Notes: generated from the letters alone by a model not told the origin. Positions 21,358-33,865 are shown, numbered from the stretch's first letter. The stretch: 64,000 nucleotides of DNA from Xenopus tropicalis (GCF_000004195.4 NC_030682.2:132762234-132826233), one strand, 5' to 3'. Translations and numbers: made by a program.

Positions 21358-24198
21358 CTCTCCCTACTATACCTGCTATCCCACAGCCCCAGTCCCTTCC
21401 CAGAGGCTATTATCCCCCCACTGCTACTATAGGCACCATCTCTCCCTACTATACCTGCTATCCCACAGCCCCAGTCCCTTCCCAGAGGCTATTATCCCCC
21501 CACTGCTACTATAGGCACCATCTCTCCCTACTATACCTGCTATCCCACAGCCCCAGTCCCTTCCCAGAGGCTATTATCCCCCCACTGCTACTATAGGCAC
21601 CATCTCTCTCTACTGTACCTGCTATCCCACAGCCCCAGTCCCGTCCCAGAGGCTATTATCCCCCCACTGCTACTATAGGCAGTAGGCACCATCTCTCCCT
21701 ACTATACCTGCTATCCCACAGCCCCAGTCCCTTCCCAGAGGCTATTATCTCCCCACTGCTACTATAGGAACCATCTCTCCCTACTATACCTGCTATCCCA
21801 CAGCCCTAGTCCCTTCCCTGAGGCTATTATCTCCCCACTGCTACTATAGGCACAATTTCTCCCTACTATACCTGCTATCTCACAGCCCCAGTCCCTTCCC
21901 AGAGGCTATTATCCCCCCAGTGCTACTATAGGCACCATCTCTCCCTACTATACCTGCTATCCCACAGCCCCAGTCCCTTCCCAGAGGCTATTATCCCCCC
22001 ACTGCTACTATAGGAACCATCTCTCCCTACTATACCTGCTATCCCACAGCCCCAGTCCCTTCCCAGAGGCTATTATCCCACTGCTACTATAGGCACCATC
22101 TCTCCCTACTATACCTGCTATCCCACAGCCCCAGTCCCTTCCCAGAGGCTATTATCCAACTGCTACTATAGGCACCATCTCTCCCTACTATACCTGCTAT
22201 CCCACAGCCCCAGTCCCTTCCCAGAGGCTATTATCCAACTGCTACTATAGGCACCATCTCTCCCTACTATACCTGCTATCCCACAGCCACAGTCCCTTCC
22301 CAGAGGCTATTATCCCCCCACTGCTACTATAGGCACCATCTCTCCCTACTATACCTGCTATCCCACAGCCCCAGTCCCTTCCCAGAGGCTATTATCCCCC
22401 CACTGCTACTATAGGCACCATCTCTCCCTACTATACCTGCTATCCCACAGCCCCAGTCCCTTCCCAGAGGCTATTATCCCCCCACTGCTACTATAGGCAC
22501 CATCTCTCCCTACTATACCTGCTATCCCACAGCCCCAGTCCCTTCCCAGAGGCTATTATCCCCCCACTGCTACTATAGGCACCATCTCTCTCTACTGTAC
22601 CTGCTATCCCACAGCCCCAGTCCCTTCCCAGAGGCTATTATCCCCCCACTGCTACTATAGGCAGTAGGCACCATCTCTCCCTACTATACCTGCTATCCCA
22701 CAGCCCCAGTCCCTTCCCAGAGGCTATTATCCCCCCACTGCTACTATAGGAACCATCTCTCCCTACTATACCTGCTATCCCACAGCCCTAGTCCCTTCCC
22801 TGAGGCTATTATCTCCCCACTGCTACTATAGGCACAATTTCTCCCTACTATACCTGCTATCTCACAGCCCCAGTCCCTTCCCAGAGGCTATTATCCCCCC
22901 AGTGCTACTATAGGCACCATCTCTCCCTACTATACCTGCTATCCCACAGCCCCAGTCCCTTCCCAGAGGCTATTACCCCCCACTGCTACTATAGGCACCA
23001 TCTCTCCCTACTATACCTGCTATCCCACAGCCACAGTCCCTTCCCAGAGGCTATTATCCCCCCACTGCTACTATAGGCACCATCTCTCCCTACTATACCT
23101 GCTATCCCACAGCCCCAGTCCCTTCCCAGAGGCTATTATCCCCCCACTGCTACTATAGGAACCATCTCTCCCTACTATACCTGCTATCCCACAGCCCAAG
23201 TCCCTTCCCAGAGGCTATTATCCCCCCACTGCTACTATAGGAACCATCTCTCCCTACTATACCTGCTATCCCACAGCCCCAGTCCCTTCCCAGAGGCTAT
23301 TATCCCCCCACTGCTACTATAGGCACCATCTCTCCCTACTATACCTGCTATCCCACAGCCCCAGTCCCTTCCCAGAGGCTATTATCCCCCCACTGCTACT
23401 ATAGGCACCATCTCTCCCTGCTATACCTGCTATCCCACAGCCCCAGTCCCTTCCCAGAGGCTATTATCCCCCCACTGCTACTATAGGCACCATCTCTCCC
23501 TACTATACCTGCTATCCCACAGCTACAGTCCCTTCCCAGAGGCTATTATCCCCCCACTGCTACTATAGGCACCATCTCTCCCTACTATACCTGCTATCCA
23601 CAGCTACAGTCCCTTCCCAGAGGCTATTATCCCCCCACTGCTACTATAGGCACCATCTCTCCCTACTATACCTGCTATCCCACAGCTACAGTCCCTTCCC
23701 AGAGGCTATTATCCCCCCACTGCTACTATAGGCACCATCTCTCCCTACTATACCTGCTATCCCACAGCCCCAGTCCCTTCCCAGAGGCTATTATCCCCCA
23801 CTGCTACTATAGGCACCATCTCTCCCTACTATACCTGCTATCCCACAGCCCCAGTCCCTTCCCAGAGGCTATTATCCCCCCACTGCTACTATAGGCACCA
23901 TCTCTCCCTACTATACCTGCTATCCCACAGCCCCAGTCCCTTCCCAGAGGCTATTATCCCCCCACTGCTACTATAGGCACCATCTCTCCCTACTATACCT
24001 GCTATCCCACAGCCACAGTCCCTTCCCAGAGGCTATTATCCCCCCACTGCTACTATAGGCACCATCTCTCCCTACTATACCTGCTATCCCACAGCCACAG
24101 TCCCTTCCCAGAGGCTATTATCCCCCCACTGCTACTATAGGCACCATCTCTCCCTGCTATACCTGCTTTCTCACAGTCACACCACCTGAGAGGCTATT
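21358..24198. repeat. 82-bp satellite array, 3' block
   Basis: About 35 units of the same satellite as 17013-18369, in the same orientation. A higher-order duplication is visible: the rare words GGCAGTAGGCACCATC (about 21679 and 22661) and CACAATTTCTCCC (21851 and 22833) each recur exactly 982 bp apart, about 12 units. The last unit (near 24160) is diverged, with 'tctcacagtcacaccacctgag', marking the edge of the array. Confidence 0.97.
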
Positions 24199-25667
24199 AT
24201 AAACCAGAAATAATACAGAATGACATAAGCCATGTGTGTGATTTAGCCTAGAACTTTACAGGTTTGTATTCCAATCTTGTGACTCCCAAAAAATGTCCTA
24301 GTGGCCAAACAATCTGTGGATCATATTTATAAAAGCAGGAAAGAAATACAAACACAATTTACATTGCCACATGCTTTTTAATTAAGGGAACTGGAGATTT
24401 TACCTGCAGAATTTCACTGGGAGGACTCGTTGTTGGCATAAAAGGAAAAGTAGTTGCGGTTAAGTCAAATGAAGTAGCTAGGTTAATCCAGTGTATGTGA
24501 CCTATATATCTTTAGACTTTAAGGCATATTAAGGGATAAGGAATGGATTCAAACTAAGTCATTGAACCTCAGCAACCTCTGACAGGTTATGGTATCATTC
24601 TCTTACGGTGCACGTTGTTTGATTAGTGTGTGCCCAATCCAGTCTGTGTAGATGTGGTTAAAATAGAATAAAGGTTGTGTATATATAGGCATTGGGAGCA
24701 GAACAAATGCATGATCTGCTTAATTACAGTAGGGGAATATTTTAATGTATTTAGAATATTACTGAGATCTCCCAAGTGGTCCAGATTCACTAAGAGTAAG
24801 AATTTCTGAATAAGGGAAAACAAAGAATAAAAACAAAATATAAAATCTCTAGATCAGAAAAAATTCTCAAAAATGGTTATTCTGATCTCTTTTGTATCCC
24901 TGTGCTACAGATATCCACTACCACTGCCACATATCAATGCAACAATAGCAAGCGTATAGGTCAGCCTACACAGGCAGTAGCCAGTTATGCCCCTAACATA
25001 TTTAAGGCAACTAAAAGGAACATAATAGCTACTATAAGTCGAATACTTTCCTTTTAAATAATTCAAGATAATGAATTAAAAATCTGTTAGGCACCAAAAA
25101 GAAAAACGGACCCAGAACATTAGCACTAGGATCTGTAGTCTCAGACGTATTTATAATGCATTAAATTGCAAAGAACCTTTTTGAGAAGAAATGCTATATT
25201 TCCATGAATAAATAATGTGAGTGTCTGTGTTCATATAGTGTAAGGGTATGTATATAGTAAATGAAATCTATGTATATAGAATATGACGAGTGTTTGTACG
25301 ACGCGGGGGATAGGATGTCTGTGTGCATTTATAATGATACAAACGAGCTTCTCTTGCTGAGTGCGCAGCTAATTTGCTGGAAAATCTGCACGAGAATGTG
25401 CCTTTTAGGCTGGAAAAGTGTATTGCTGTGTTTCTTAGCAATAATACGCCCTCCATGATAGGGATTTGCTCAGATCCATCTTAGACAGAATTGAACTCTT
25501 AAGTCTCCTTTCTGACATTAGCCCAGCAAAGAGGCTTACATAACAGCTCTTCTTTCTGTGTTTATTTTTTACCCCCGCCAGTTACTATGTAGAATTCCAG
25601 CCCTATACGTTCTGAGATCATCCCCAAGCGCTGGGTTATTCGTAAGAGATAGAAATGTGATTTAGTC
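24199..25667. other. Unique sequence, no gene seen
   Basis: AT-rich, with no recognisable gene and no clear repeat ends. Confidence 0.5.
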
Positions 25668-26113
25668 TTAAAGTCCCCATACACCTTCAGATGCGCTCGC
25701 TTGACGGATCCTTATTGACATCTCGGGGTGCAGGGAATTGTGGGATTGGGAGGATGCAGGCTGAAGGCACTGAGGACAGTCGACTACAGTTAAGGTGCCC
25801 ATACACCTTCAGATCCGCTCGCTTGGCGATCTTCTCTTGATATCCCCCACCTACGGGTGCGCAATATTGGAAGAATCCAGCCCTGGGGCCAAACCATCGA
25901 ATTATAACGACGGGTATAGGCAAAGTCAGTCTGGGGACCGCATCAACGAGCCTATGTGGTCCCCGATCCGACTAGATTTTTTAACCGATTTCAGGCCAGA
26001 TATCGGTCGGGCAGGCCCGTCGGTAGTGCCCATACACGGGGCGATTACTTGCCGAATCGGTCTAAGGGACCCATATCGGCAGCTAGAATCGGCCCGTGTA
26101 TGGGGACCTTTAG
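25668..26113 (+). mobile_element. Composite: MITE piece, T2-like piece, full 'GGCCATACAC' MITE
   Basis: 25668-25712 is a left end (TTAAAGTCCCCATACACC). About 25712-25789 matches the interior of the T2-like MITE at 36021-36088 (GACATCTCGGGGTGCAGGGA, then GGGAGGATGCAGGCTGAAGG). 25790-26113 is a fuller copy running from TTAAGGTGCCCATACACC to GTGTATGGGGACCTTTAG. The junction 'tcgactacag' followed by the MITE start is shared with 36090. No coding capacity. Confidence 0.7.
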
Positions 26114-27491
26114 TCAGGAGCAGAAAAAGGCAATGCAGGAGGTTGGACGCAAGCTCCAACAAGCTTCAACAACTGAGTGTGCAGGTTGGACATCCCTGGT
26201 GTATATATGCCAGAAATATCATATCTTTTGCCCAAAAGGCCCCTGTTGATGCTAGGGTTCCATGACTCTTTCTTGCCTTTCTGGCTTAATTTAAAACAAG
26301 CTGTGATCATGGTGGAAGTGTATATCTTTTTTTAATATATTATGGGCATGGGTGTGAAGTGTCGGCGGGTTACTAAACTCAATCCCCCATATGTATGAAA
26401 AAGAACAAAGCATAAACTGAGCTGTTGACTTTCAACATAAGGTAATTGGAGGATACTTTGGTGTGCCAAAAATTTCTGCCAAAGACTGGAAGTGACATCA
26501 TATATGAGCACGCACCCCTGGAAGTGATGTCACACACATGCACAAATTCCCCCTGAAGCTGAAAAATTGCTACCCATGCATGCGCAATGGCTTAGGAAGA
26601 CATCACTGAATGCTTACTGCGCACGTGCACCCAGAAATTACGCAGAACTAAGGAAGATTACAGAAAAATCTGCGGCAGTAAATGCTTTCTGCTGATTGGT
26701 TGTTGTAGGTGTCTAGACCTATAGGAAACTTTGTACATTTTATTACTTAACCCCTTGTATCAAGTCATTTACAGATGCTTGCCTGCTTCATGTTGCAACG
26801 CCCATAGATACTACTCTAATGAGTTCACAGATTATTTGGGCCAGTAGGACCTGATACAAAGTCCTACCCTGTCATATGGCACTTGGGTCAAGTCATGAAT
26901 TAGTATTATTAGGGGGTAAAACAGGCCTTTCTGCCAACCAAGGCATTAGATCTTTAGATGATCATTAGATCATTCAATGCTGTTTGCTTGCTAGCTTTCC
27001 ATACCTCACCATTCCTTATCATTGCAGAATATCTAGATGTTCTGTTGGCAAGGAAAACATTTGTTATCCTAGCTCAGTGGTGCAGCCTTGAACAGAGAAT
27101 GATATTTATATACACAAAGCTTTATAAAAAAATACATCAGTGCTCTTCAAGAGAAACATATACGGGAGGTCAACTGTAGTCGTCATCATCCAGCTTTGGT
27201 TGTAATAAGAATGAAACTCAGGAAAGGTGGGGGGGGGGACAATCTGGTAATGATTTAGTGATTTTTATTCTTAATAATAGTAAGTGGGTTGAACATTAAT
27301 GATAATAGGAAGGGAGGTACATTCTAGAAATGTTTTATTCCCCAAAAGTATGAACTAATGAATGGATAAAACACAATAACATGCACCTCAGCTGTTCAGC
27401 TACCGTGTCAGATAGATCATAAATACTAACGTTATCAATAAGTATAACCTGTGGGCACGTCTTTATCCAATGCCTTTGTGTCATTTTACAG
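26114..27491. other. Unique sequence, no gene seen
   Basis: No recognisable gene. A G-run lies at 27229-27238. Confidence 0.45.
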
Positions 27492-27567
27492 GCTCACAAC
27501 GAAGACAGAAAAAACACACGTTGTGGATGTAACAGGAATCATCTCTCAGAATGTTCAGCACCAGAAG
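27492..27567 (+). other. Doubtful exon-like segment (76 bp)
   Basis: Preceded by a pyrimidine-rich CATTTTACAG and followed by AG/GTCTGT, so it has an acceptor-like and a donor-like edge. Two frames stay open: one reads LTTKTEKTHVVDVTG at its start, the other is cysteine-containing (TRCGCNRNHLSEC). I recognise neither. Splice-like words this short occur by chance often, so this is weak. Confidence 0.12.
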
Positions 27568-27850
27568 GTCTGTTTATAGAATTATATATCTATACACACA
27601 TTTTAGTGTTTAAATCAAATGTTTTAAACAAATAGATGGCACTTAATTATGTTGTTGGAAACAAGCGGTGTTTAATGAACACGTTAACGGAAAAATTCAA
27701 ACTCTTCATAATTTATGCCATGAAACAGTAGGAACATGTCTATTTCTGTGTGGGAGTAGCAAGCCCTGGAATTGGGGTAGGATGCTGAAAAGTAGATAGA
27801 ATGATAGAGTGGGGGTCACATTGAGTGCATAGGGATCACAGTATGCATTG

Positions 27851-28132
27851 TTGTAAAGCAGGGGTCCCCAACCTTTTTTACTCATGAGCCACTATCAGAG
27901 GTAAAAAGTGTTGAAGAGCCAGAGATGCCAGATAAGGATGGCTATTTGGTAGCCCCATGGGGTAGAAGGCTCTGCTTGGGGTAAATTAGTTTCTTCTATG
28001 CTTTTAAAACTTTCCTCCAAACCCAGAATTTTAAAATTAGAACCTGCTTTGAGGTCATGGAGAGCAACATCCAAGGGGGTGGGGAGTAACATGTTACTCA
28101 TGAGCCACAGGTTGGAGATCACTGTTCCAAAG
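27851..28132 (-). mobile_element. Non-autonomous hAT element
   Basis: The element runs 27859-28124, from CAGGGGTCCCCAACCTTTTT to GGTTGGAGATCACTG, in the opposite orientation to the 5016 copy. Flanks TTGTAAAG and TTCCAAAG match at 6 of 8 bases. Confidence 0.85.
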
Positions 28133-28997
28133 CCTCAGCTGGCCTGTACGACCATGTTACCCAATTGATCTGCCCATGGCAGAATGGGTGAATATTGTAC
28201 AATGTGGCTGACTACATGCAGAAAAAAATATTTTACTATGTGCCATTGATAGGTCTGGGAAGAAGTCACAGCCTTTATTAGTTACCTGGACAGATCGCTC
28301 TATTAAAAATGGCCCTTTGTCAGGCATAGCATTGAATATGCCAATAGCATTGATGAGAATGGATATAGAGAGGTGCAGTTCTTGTCTCTACCAGCCCCTT
28401 ACATATGCCGAATCGAGGAATAGGCAGACCAAATTTTCTGCTTGGACAGGCTATTATCTAATGGAATTACATGATGGAACCTCTACATACCACAAGGGAT
28501 ACATAATAAGGCTATAATTGCCAGGTATATATATGTGCAACTTAAAAGACAATTACCCAGTCCTCAATACTTATACCTGCAGCAAGACAGTATTCTGCAA
28601 TGTCTGTAGCTGTAGTAGAACCAAGGGCAAAATTTGATTGAAGCAGGGCTGTCCATATATAAATGACCCCCAGGGACAAGGTAACTGAGATGCAAGAGCT
28701 TCTTCCTGATGAAAGATTCAAGGTAAATATATCTACACTAATTGCATGGACTTCATTGGTTTATTGACATTTCAAATAGACTGTAAATGTCAAAAAATAT
28801 GACTTTTTAATATTAGGGATGTGATTCTCACTAAGGCCTTGAGTGATGGCGTCTGTGCGTCTTATCCGGTTCCTCGAGGATGCTTGTTTGAGTTTTACTT
28901 TGGCTAATTTCACATCATGCAAGAAATCAATTGGGAGAGAGCATTTACATGGCAGATAACATCTCGGCTGTTTACGTAGATAACACTGGGCCCAGTC
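28133..28997. other. Unique sequence, no gene seen
   Basis: No recognisable gene or repeat ends. Confidence 0.45.
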
Positions 28998-29346
28998 TTA
29001 AGGTGGCCATACACGCACCGATATTATCGTACGAAACCTCGTTTCGTACGATAATCGGTGCGTGTATGGCATGTCAGCGAGCCGACCGATATCGCAGGAA
29101 GCTGCTGAAATCGGTCGGCTCGCCGATCGGCCAAGTTAGAAAATTTTGATCGGGCGCCATAGAAGGCGCCTGACCAAAATTCTCCCTTCAGAGCTGAATC
29201 GGCAGAAGGAGGTAGAAATCCTATTGTTTCTACCTCCTTACCTGCCGATTCAGCCCTGAATGGTGTGTGGCGGATCTGACGATGTTTCGTGCGACCGACG
29301 GTCGTACGAAACATCGTGAGATCGCCACGTGTATGGCCAGCTTTAG
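28998..29346 (+). mobile_element. Three-hairpin MITE of the 'GGCCATACAC' family
   Basis: Termini are TAAGGTGGCCATACACG and CGTGTATGGCCAGCTTTAG. Inside, three strong inverted repeats follow one another: 29006-29037 with 29041-29070 (about 30 paired bases, 3-base loop, one 2-base bulge); about 29194-29256 (GAATCGGCAG, GGAGGTAGAAA and complements); and 29280-29317 (ACGATGTTTCGT and complement). It has no ORF. The target duplication is not clear, so the superfamily is left open. Confidence 0.8.
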
Positions 29347-29575
29347 AGTCTTATAAACAGGAGTCAAATGTCCCTTATAGCTCTCACTACTATAAAAAAG
29401 CATTAGTATAAAATGACTACTGTGGCTGACAAGACATATATTTTCATATATGATGGTTGGGCTCAAAGAATCTATAAATTATTTTCATTTTTTGATGTTT
29501 GTAGCTCTTATAAATGATTATATTTTAATGTAAAGTTGGGGAATGCTGAGGGTCGCAGGCTGCAACTGTGCCATG

Positions 29576-29782
29576 TATATAAGCAGGGCCGGATTCGGGT
29601 GTGTAGGGCCCACCAGGGCTGCCGCCCTAGGGGTGCCCCACCAGCCTCTTCCCCTGCCCCCAAGTGTGACTATCTCATAGTGCCGGTGTGAAATGGGTCT
29701 GGGTCGGCAGGGCCCATGAGGGCTGGGGCCCACCAGGTTTTTTCCTAGTGTCCTGCTGGCCCAGTCCGACCCTGTACTTAAG
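29576..29782 (-). mobile_element. hAT-type MITE ('CAGGG...CCGACCCTG')
   Basis: The element runs 29584-29774, from CAGGGCCGGATTCGGG to GGCCCAGTCCGACCCTG. Flanks TATATAAG and TACTTAAG match at 6 of 8 bases. It belongs with the elements at 14807, 51554 and 57773. Confidence 0.75.
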
Positions 29783-29908
29783 TGCCTTGTGCCCATGACA
29801 CTGCACCTTCTGCTGCATTTTTTTTTATCTGGCACAAGGTGCAGCGCCAGACACAGACGGAAGTACAAGAGCACTAAAGAGTGCAAAAGCACATAAATAA
29901 CACCCATA

Positions 29909-30058
29909 TGTAATAAAAGGCACTAAGCTTGCCCAGGAGCAGTAACCCATAGCAACCAATAAGATGTTAGCTTTTAAACAAGTGACCAGTAAATGCTACC
30001 TGCTGATTGGTTGCTATGGGTTACTGCTCCTGGGCAAACTTAGTGTCTTATATTATAT
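29909..30058. mobile_element. Palindromic MITE
   Basis: The left arm (TGTAATAAAAGGCACTAAGC, then TTGCCCAGGAGCAGTAACCC) and right arm (GGGTTACTGCTCCTGGGCAA, then ACTTAGTGTCTTATATTA) are reverse complements over about 55 bases with few mismatches, separated by about 40 bp. No ORF. Related arms occur at 4276 and 7815. Confidence 0.8.
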
Positions 30059-30404
30059 AACCCCATTAGTGTTCTTGTGCTTCTGTCTGGTATCTACAGT
30101 TGGTAAATGACCCCAATAGACATTCTAGCATAAATTGGGCTATGATTGCATTTCTTTGTTTCCTTTTTCCTTGAACATCTCAGGCTTAGGGTGAGAATAA
30201 ATTCTGTTTTTAGCTAGCAGAAAAATCTTGGCATCACTTCTGGAAAAATATATTTTTGCTTCCAAGAGTATTCATTCCAAGTAAAGTTACTGGGGCAGGT
30301 TTCTGTGCTCCAGTATGTAATGCAGAGACCTATATTCCCCCCCATGTTATGAAGCAATGCAGGCCGCAATGGGACCCTATATGTGCTGCCGGCCCTATCG
30401 CAAG

Positions 30405-30560
30405 TGGTCAAGCTTGATAAAAGGCCACACATGACCTGAAACGTTGCTGTTGTTTGCCCCTGAAATTTGCAATAAAGGCATTTTAATTTAAAAGACAAGA
30501 GGTGCTGTTCTGGATCGTTTTGTACCTGGATATGCCGATGGAAAGTGGCCATTGGGGAAC
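30405..30560 (+). repeat. Penelope-like retroelement terminal fragment (tentative)
   Basis: Contains TTGATAAAAGGCCACACATG with ACCTGAAACGTTGC, then GCAATAAAGGCATTTTAATT and GTGCTGTTCTGG. The stem-loop ending in 'GAAACGTTG' followed by 'AATAAAGGCnTTTTA' is an order I associate with Penelope-like element ends. No protein remnant was found beside it. Confidence 0.45.
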
Positions 30561-30599
30561 CTGCACTGCTACAAATTAAATACAAGGTGTTGTGCTGAC

Positions 30600-31613
30600 T
30601 ACTACTTCTAAAGAATATTTTCTTTAGTCAGATATGTGTGAATGGAGGCAGGTAGAATGCATTCTATATTCTGAAGGGTCTTATCCATTCGGAAAAAGGT
30701 GTTAATCCTGCAGCCCTCCACAGACGTAAAGGGTTGGAAGTATAATTTCCCATGGAAACCCATAACGTACCTAACATGCTTCTACTTGTGACCTAATGGC
30801 TTCCGGTCCAACACTGACCAACGGTGCAGTGAGACTGAAGGCATCCATGGCAAATGGTTTGGAATACCGACTAACAAAGCAATAAAGAGATATCACTATT
30901 TGTAAGCTATAGTGCCACTTACCTGGAAATATGAATCATTGTAAATTATTAACCCCATTGTCATTGCAAAAGTAATTGTGCTACTGTTGTTAATTCTGTG
31001 AACAACTGAAACGTGGATTTTCTGTACAATTTCATGGCAAGTGTTATAAAATCACACTGAATAATAAATACTGTGCTGTTTTCTCATTCTGAAAGAACAG
31101 GCATTGCATAATTGGCAGCACTGAAAAAAAGTTCCAGGGAAGCATCACACCTGCTTCAGTGTAAGCTCCTCGGCACAGCGCCGCGGCTTGTGATAGAGGG
31201 AGCAAACGCACGTACAGCGGGGGAATGGGGGCAAGGGCTGGGGTTTTGAGATGCTCCCTTACTGAAAAACGTCTTTGCAGGGGCCCCGGGTAGTGTCGGA
31301 CTGGCTTGCTGGGATACTGGGATTCCCCCCCTGTTACATTTTTGCCTCTTGCTTCAGTGTTTGCCCGGGCTAAACAGTAGGGGAGGGCCAGGTTACACAC
31401 ACAAAAAAGAAATAATGTAAAATTGCTCAAAGTTTGAAATTTATATGAAGTTTTATGGTAGGATATAAATCTCCTTGAACTCATGAAAAGCCTAACCCAG
31501 TTCAGGGAGCTATGGCTTCAAACCATCTCTGTAAGACAAACAGCAATGATTGATTAAGACCTATACTTCTTTCCCTGGCACATTTATATGCCAACCATAC
31601 TTCAAATGTAAAG
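30600..31613. other. Mostly unique sequence
   Basis: No gene seen. About 31276-31390 has diverged words of the 'CGGACTGG' hAT-type family (GTAGTGTCGGACTGG, 'gggatactgggattcccc') without a second terminus. Confidence 0.45.
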
Positions 31614-32361
31614 TACAGGTATGGGATCTGTTATCCGGAAACCCATTATCCAAAAAGTTCTGAATTACTGGAAGGCGGTCTCCCATAGACTCCATTATAA
31701 GCAAATAATTCTAATTTTTAGAAATGGTTTCCCTTTTCTCTGTAATAATAAAACAGTACCTGTACTTGATCCCAACTAAGATATAATTACCCCTTATTGG
31801 GGGCAGAACAGCCCTATTGGGTTTATTTAATGGTTAAATGATTCCCTTTTCTCTGTAATAATAAAACAGTACCTGTACTTGATCCCAACTAAGATATAAT
31901 TACCCCTTATTGGGGGCAGAACAGCCCTATTGGGTTTATTTAATGGTTAAATGATTCCCTTTTCTCTGTAATAATAAAACAGTACCTGTACTTGATCCCA
32001 ACTAAGATATAATTACCCCTTATTGGGGCAGAACAGCCCTATTGGGTTTATTTAATGGTTAAATGATTCCCTTTTCTCTGTAATAATAAAACAGTACCTG
32101 TACTTGATCCCAACTAAGATATAATTACCCCTTATTGGGGGCAGAACAGCCCTATTGGGTTTATTTAATGGTTAAATGATTCCCTTTTCTCTGTAATAAT
32201 AAAACAGTACCTGTACTTGATCCCAACTAAGATATAATTACCCCTTATTGGGGCAGAACGGTCCTATTGGGTTTATTAAATATTCAAATCATTTTTAGCA
32301 GACTTAAGGTATAATTACAGATAAATCCCTTATCCAGAAAACCCCAGGTGCCATACCTGTA
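31614..32361 (+). mobile_element. Terminal-repeat element with five 113-bp internal repeats
   Basis: Starts TACAGGTATGGGATCTGTTA and ends GGTGCCATACCTGTA, a terminal inverted repeat. Between them are five tandem 113-bp units marked by TACTTGATCCCAACTAAGAT (31765, 31878, 31991 and on). Five such elements are in the window. The arrangement resembles the published Xenopus MITE that carries internal tandem repeats (Xmix/Xstir). That match is from memory. No ORF. Confidence 0.88.
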
Positions 32362-33544
32362 TATGAACACAGGTTTTTATTTTCTTTGTTTTTTAACGGT
32401 AGGGCACTCTGCCACCTCCTAAACTGACCCTAAATGCTACGCACGCACCCAGTGCACCCAAAGCCCTTTCCTGATGTTTTTTCCCACTCACTAATTTATT
32501 TGCTTGTAAAGAATTAAGTACACTTAGGATATTTGGGCTGAGGGGCTTTACTGGCGGTTGAATTCATTACTAAATGGAAAGGTCAGCCTGTTTACAAGAT
32601 TTCTATGGTGTTCTATAATTCATTGGGCATGTAGAGTTTTTCAAGCCGTAACAAGCGAGTAAGTTGGCAAATGCTTATACATTTTATTGGATGATAATAT
32701 TGTATTGCAGGAAACGGATTTAATGAGAAACACAGGGCATTTATAGTGCTAGGGAAATAGTAAAAGGTCAATCAGAAAATAAAGTACTTTGCCCCCACGT
32801 ATTTATGGCATTCATCTCCTTAAGCTGAAAATATATACGTAAGAGAGGTTTAATATCTGCACTTTTTAAAATTGTCAGTTTATTATATAGCATTAGGTTT
32901 GTCTTTGAAGAAAATATAATTTTATCGTATTTTTATTTAGTAAGTGACAGCTGAAATCCTGAATCCTAAGTGGCATATCTGGCAAAACTGTGCCGAGTAA
33001 TGTTACTTTACCTAGTATCCCAACAGCCCATCTCTCCGCTCAGACACCTCCCTGCTTCCACAGGCCCTCGCTCTTGCAAATCACTGGCTGTCACTCCCCC
33101 ATTTTATTTCTATTTCCTTCTTGTCTGCACCCCTCCTTTAATGTACCCTAGGTGCCTCGCCCTAGTGCCAACCCAGCAGGGAGCAGCAGAGTCCTATGGC
33201 AGGAAGTAAGTACAGAGTTGCCTTGTGCCCACGCTCTGATCATTTCTGTATATTTCAATTCAACCCAAGGTGCAGAGTACAGTAATGCTCCAGATCAGAG
33301 TGCTTTGTAAATGAGCACTAGGGGGAGCAATTTAGCCCTTAGCGCTCTAGCACTTGTATCTGTGGCTATAATTAGGAAGCACATTTTTTGACTGGGTATA
33401 GATTTAATTCAAAAATTTACAAATTTGTGCTAGCATTTATCATATTCTTTTCACACTAAAACAAAAATAAGAATCATATTACCTGCTCGTTCTCCACTGA
33501 ATGTCACCTAAAATAATAAATAATGTTTTTCATGCAAACCATAA
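32362..33544. other. Repeat-free stretch, possible conserved non-coding DNA
   Basis: About 32500-32960 lacks repeats and coding signal and has the texture of slowly evolving non-coding DNA. 32970-33209 (79 codons) has no motif and is not called. Confidence 0.2.
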
Positions 33545-33865
33545 CTATATATCAGTGACTCCCAACCAGTGGCTCAGTAGTAACATGTTGCCCCCCAACC
33601 CCTTGGATGTTGCTCTCAGTGCCCCCAAACCAGGGAGTTATTTTTTGAATTCCTGACTTGGGGGCAAGTTTTTGTTGCATAAAACCAGGTGTACTGACCA
33701 ACAGATCCTCCTGTAGGCTGCCAGTCCATATAGAGACTACCAAATAACCAATCACAGGCCATATTTGGCACCACCAGGAACTATGTTTTTATGTTTCTGT
33801 TGCTCCCCGACTTATTTTAATATGTCTCAAATGTAAAAAAAAGGTTGGGGGCCTCTGCTATACAG
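33545..33865 (+). mobile_element. Non-autonomous hAT element
   Basis: The element runs 33553-33857, from CAGTGACTCCCAACCAGTGG to GGTTGGGGGCCTCTG, same family and orientation as 5016. Flanks CTATATAT and CTATACAG match at 6 of 8 bases. Confidence 0.86.

Noticed and set aside
17013..24198. CRISPR-like regular repeats
   Set aside because: Units are contiguous with no unique spacers, and the genome is a vertebrate one. This is a satellite array.
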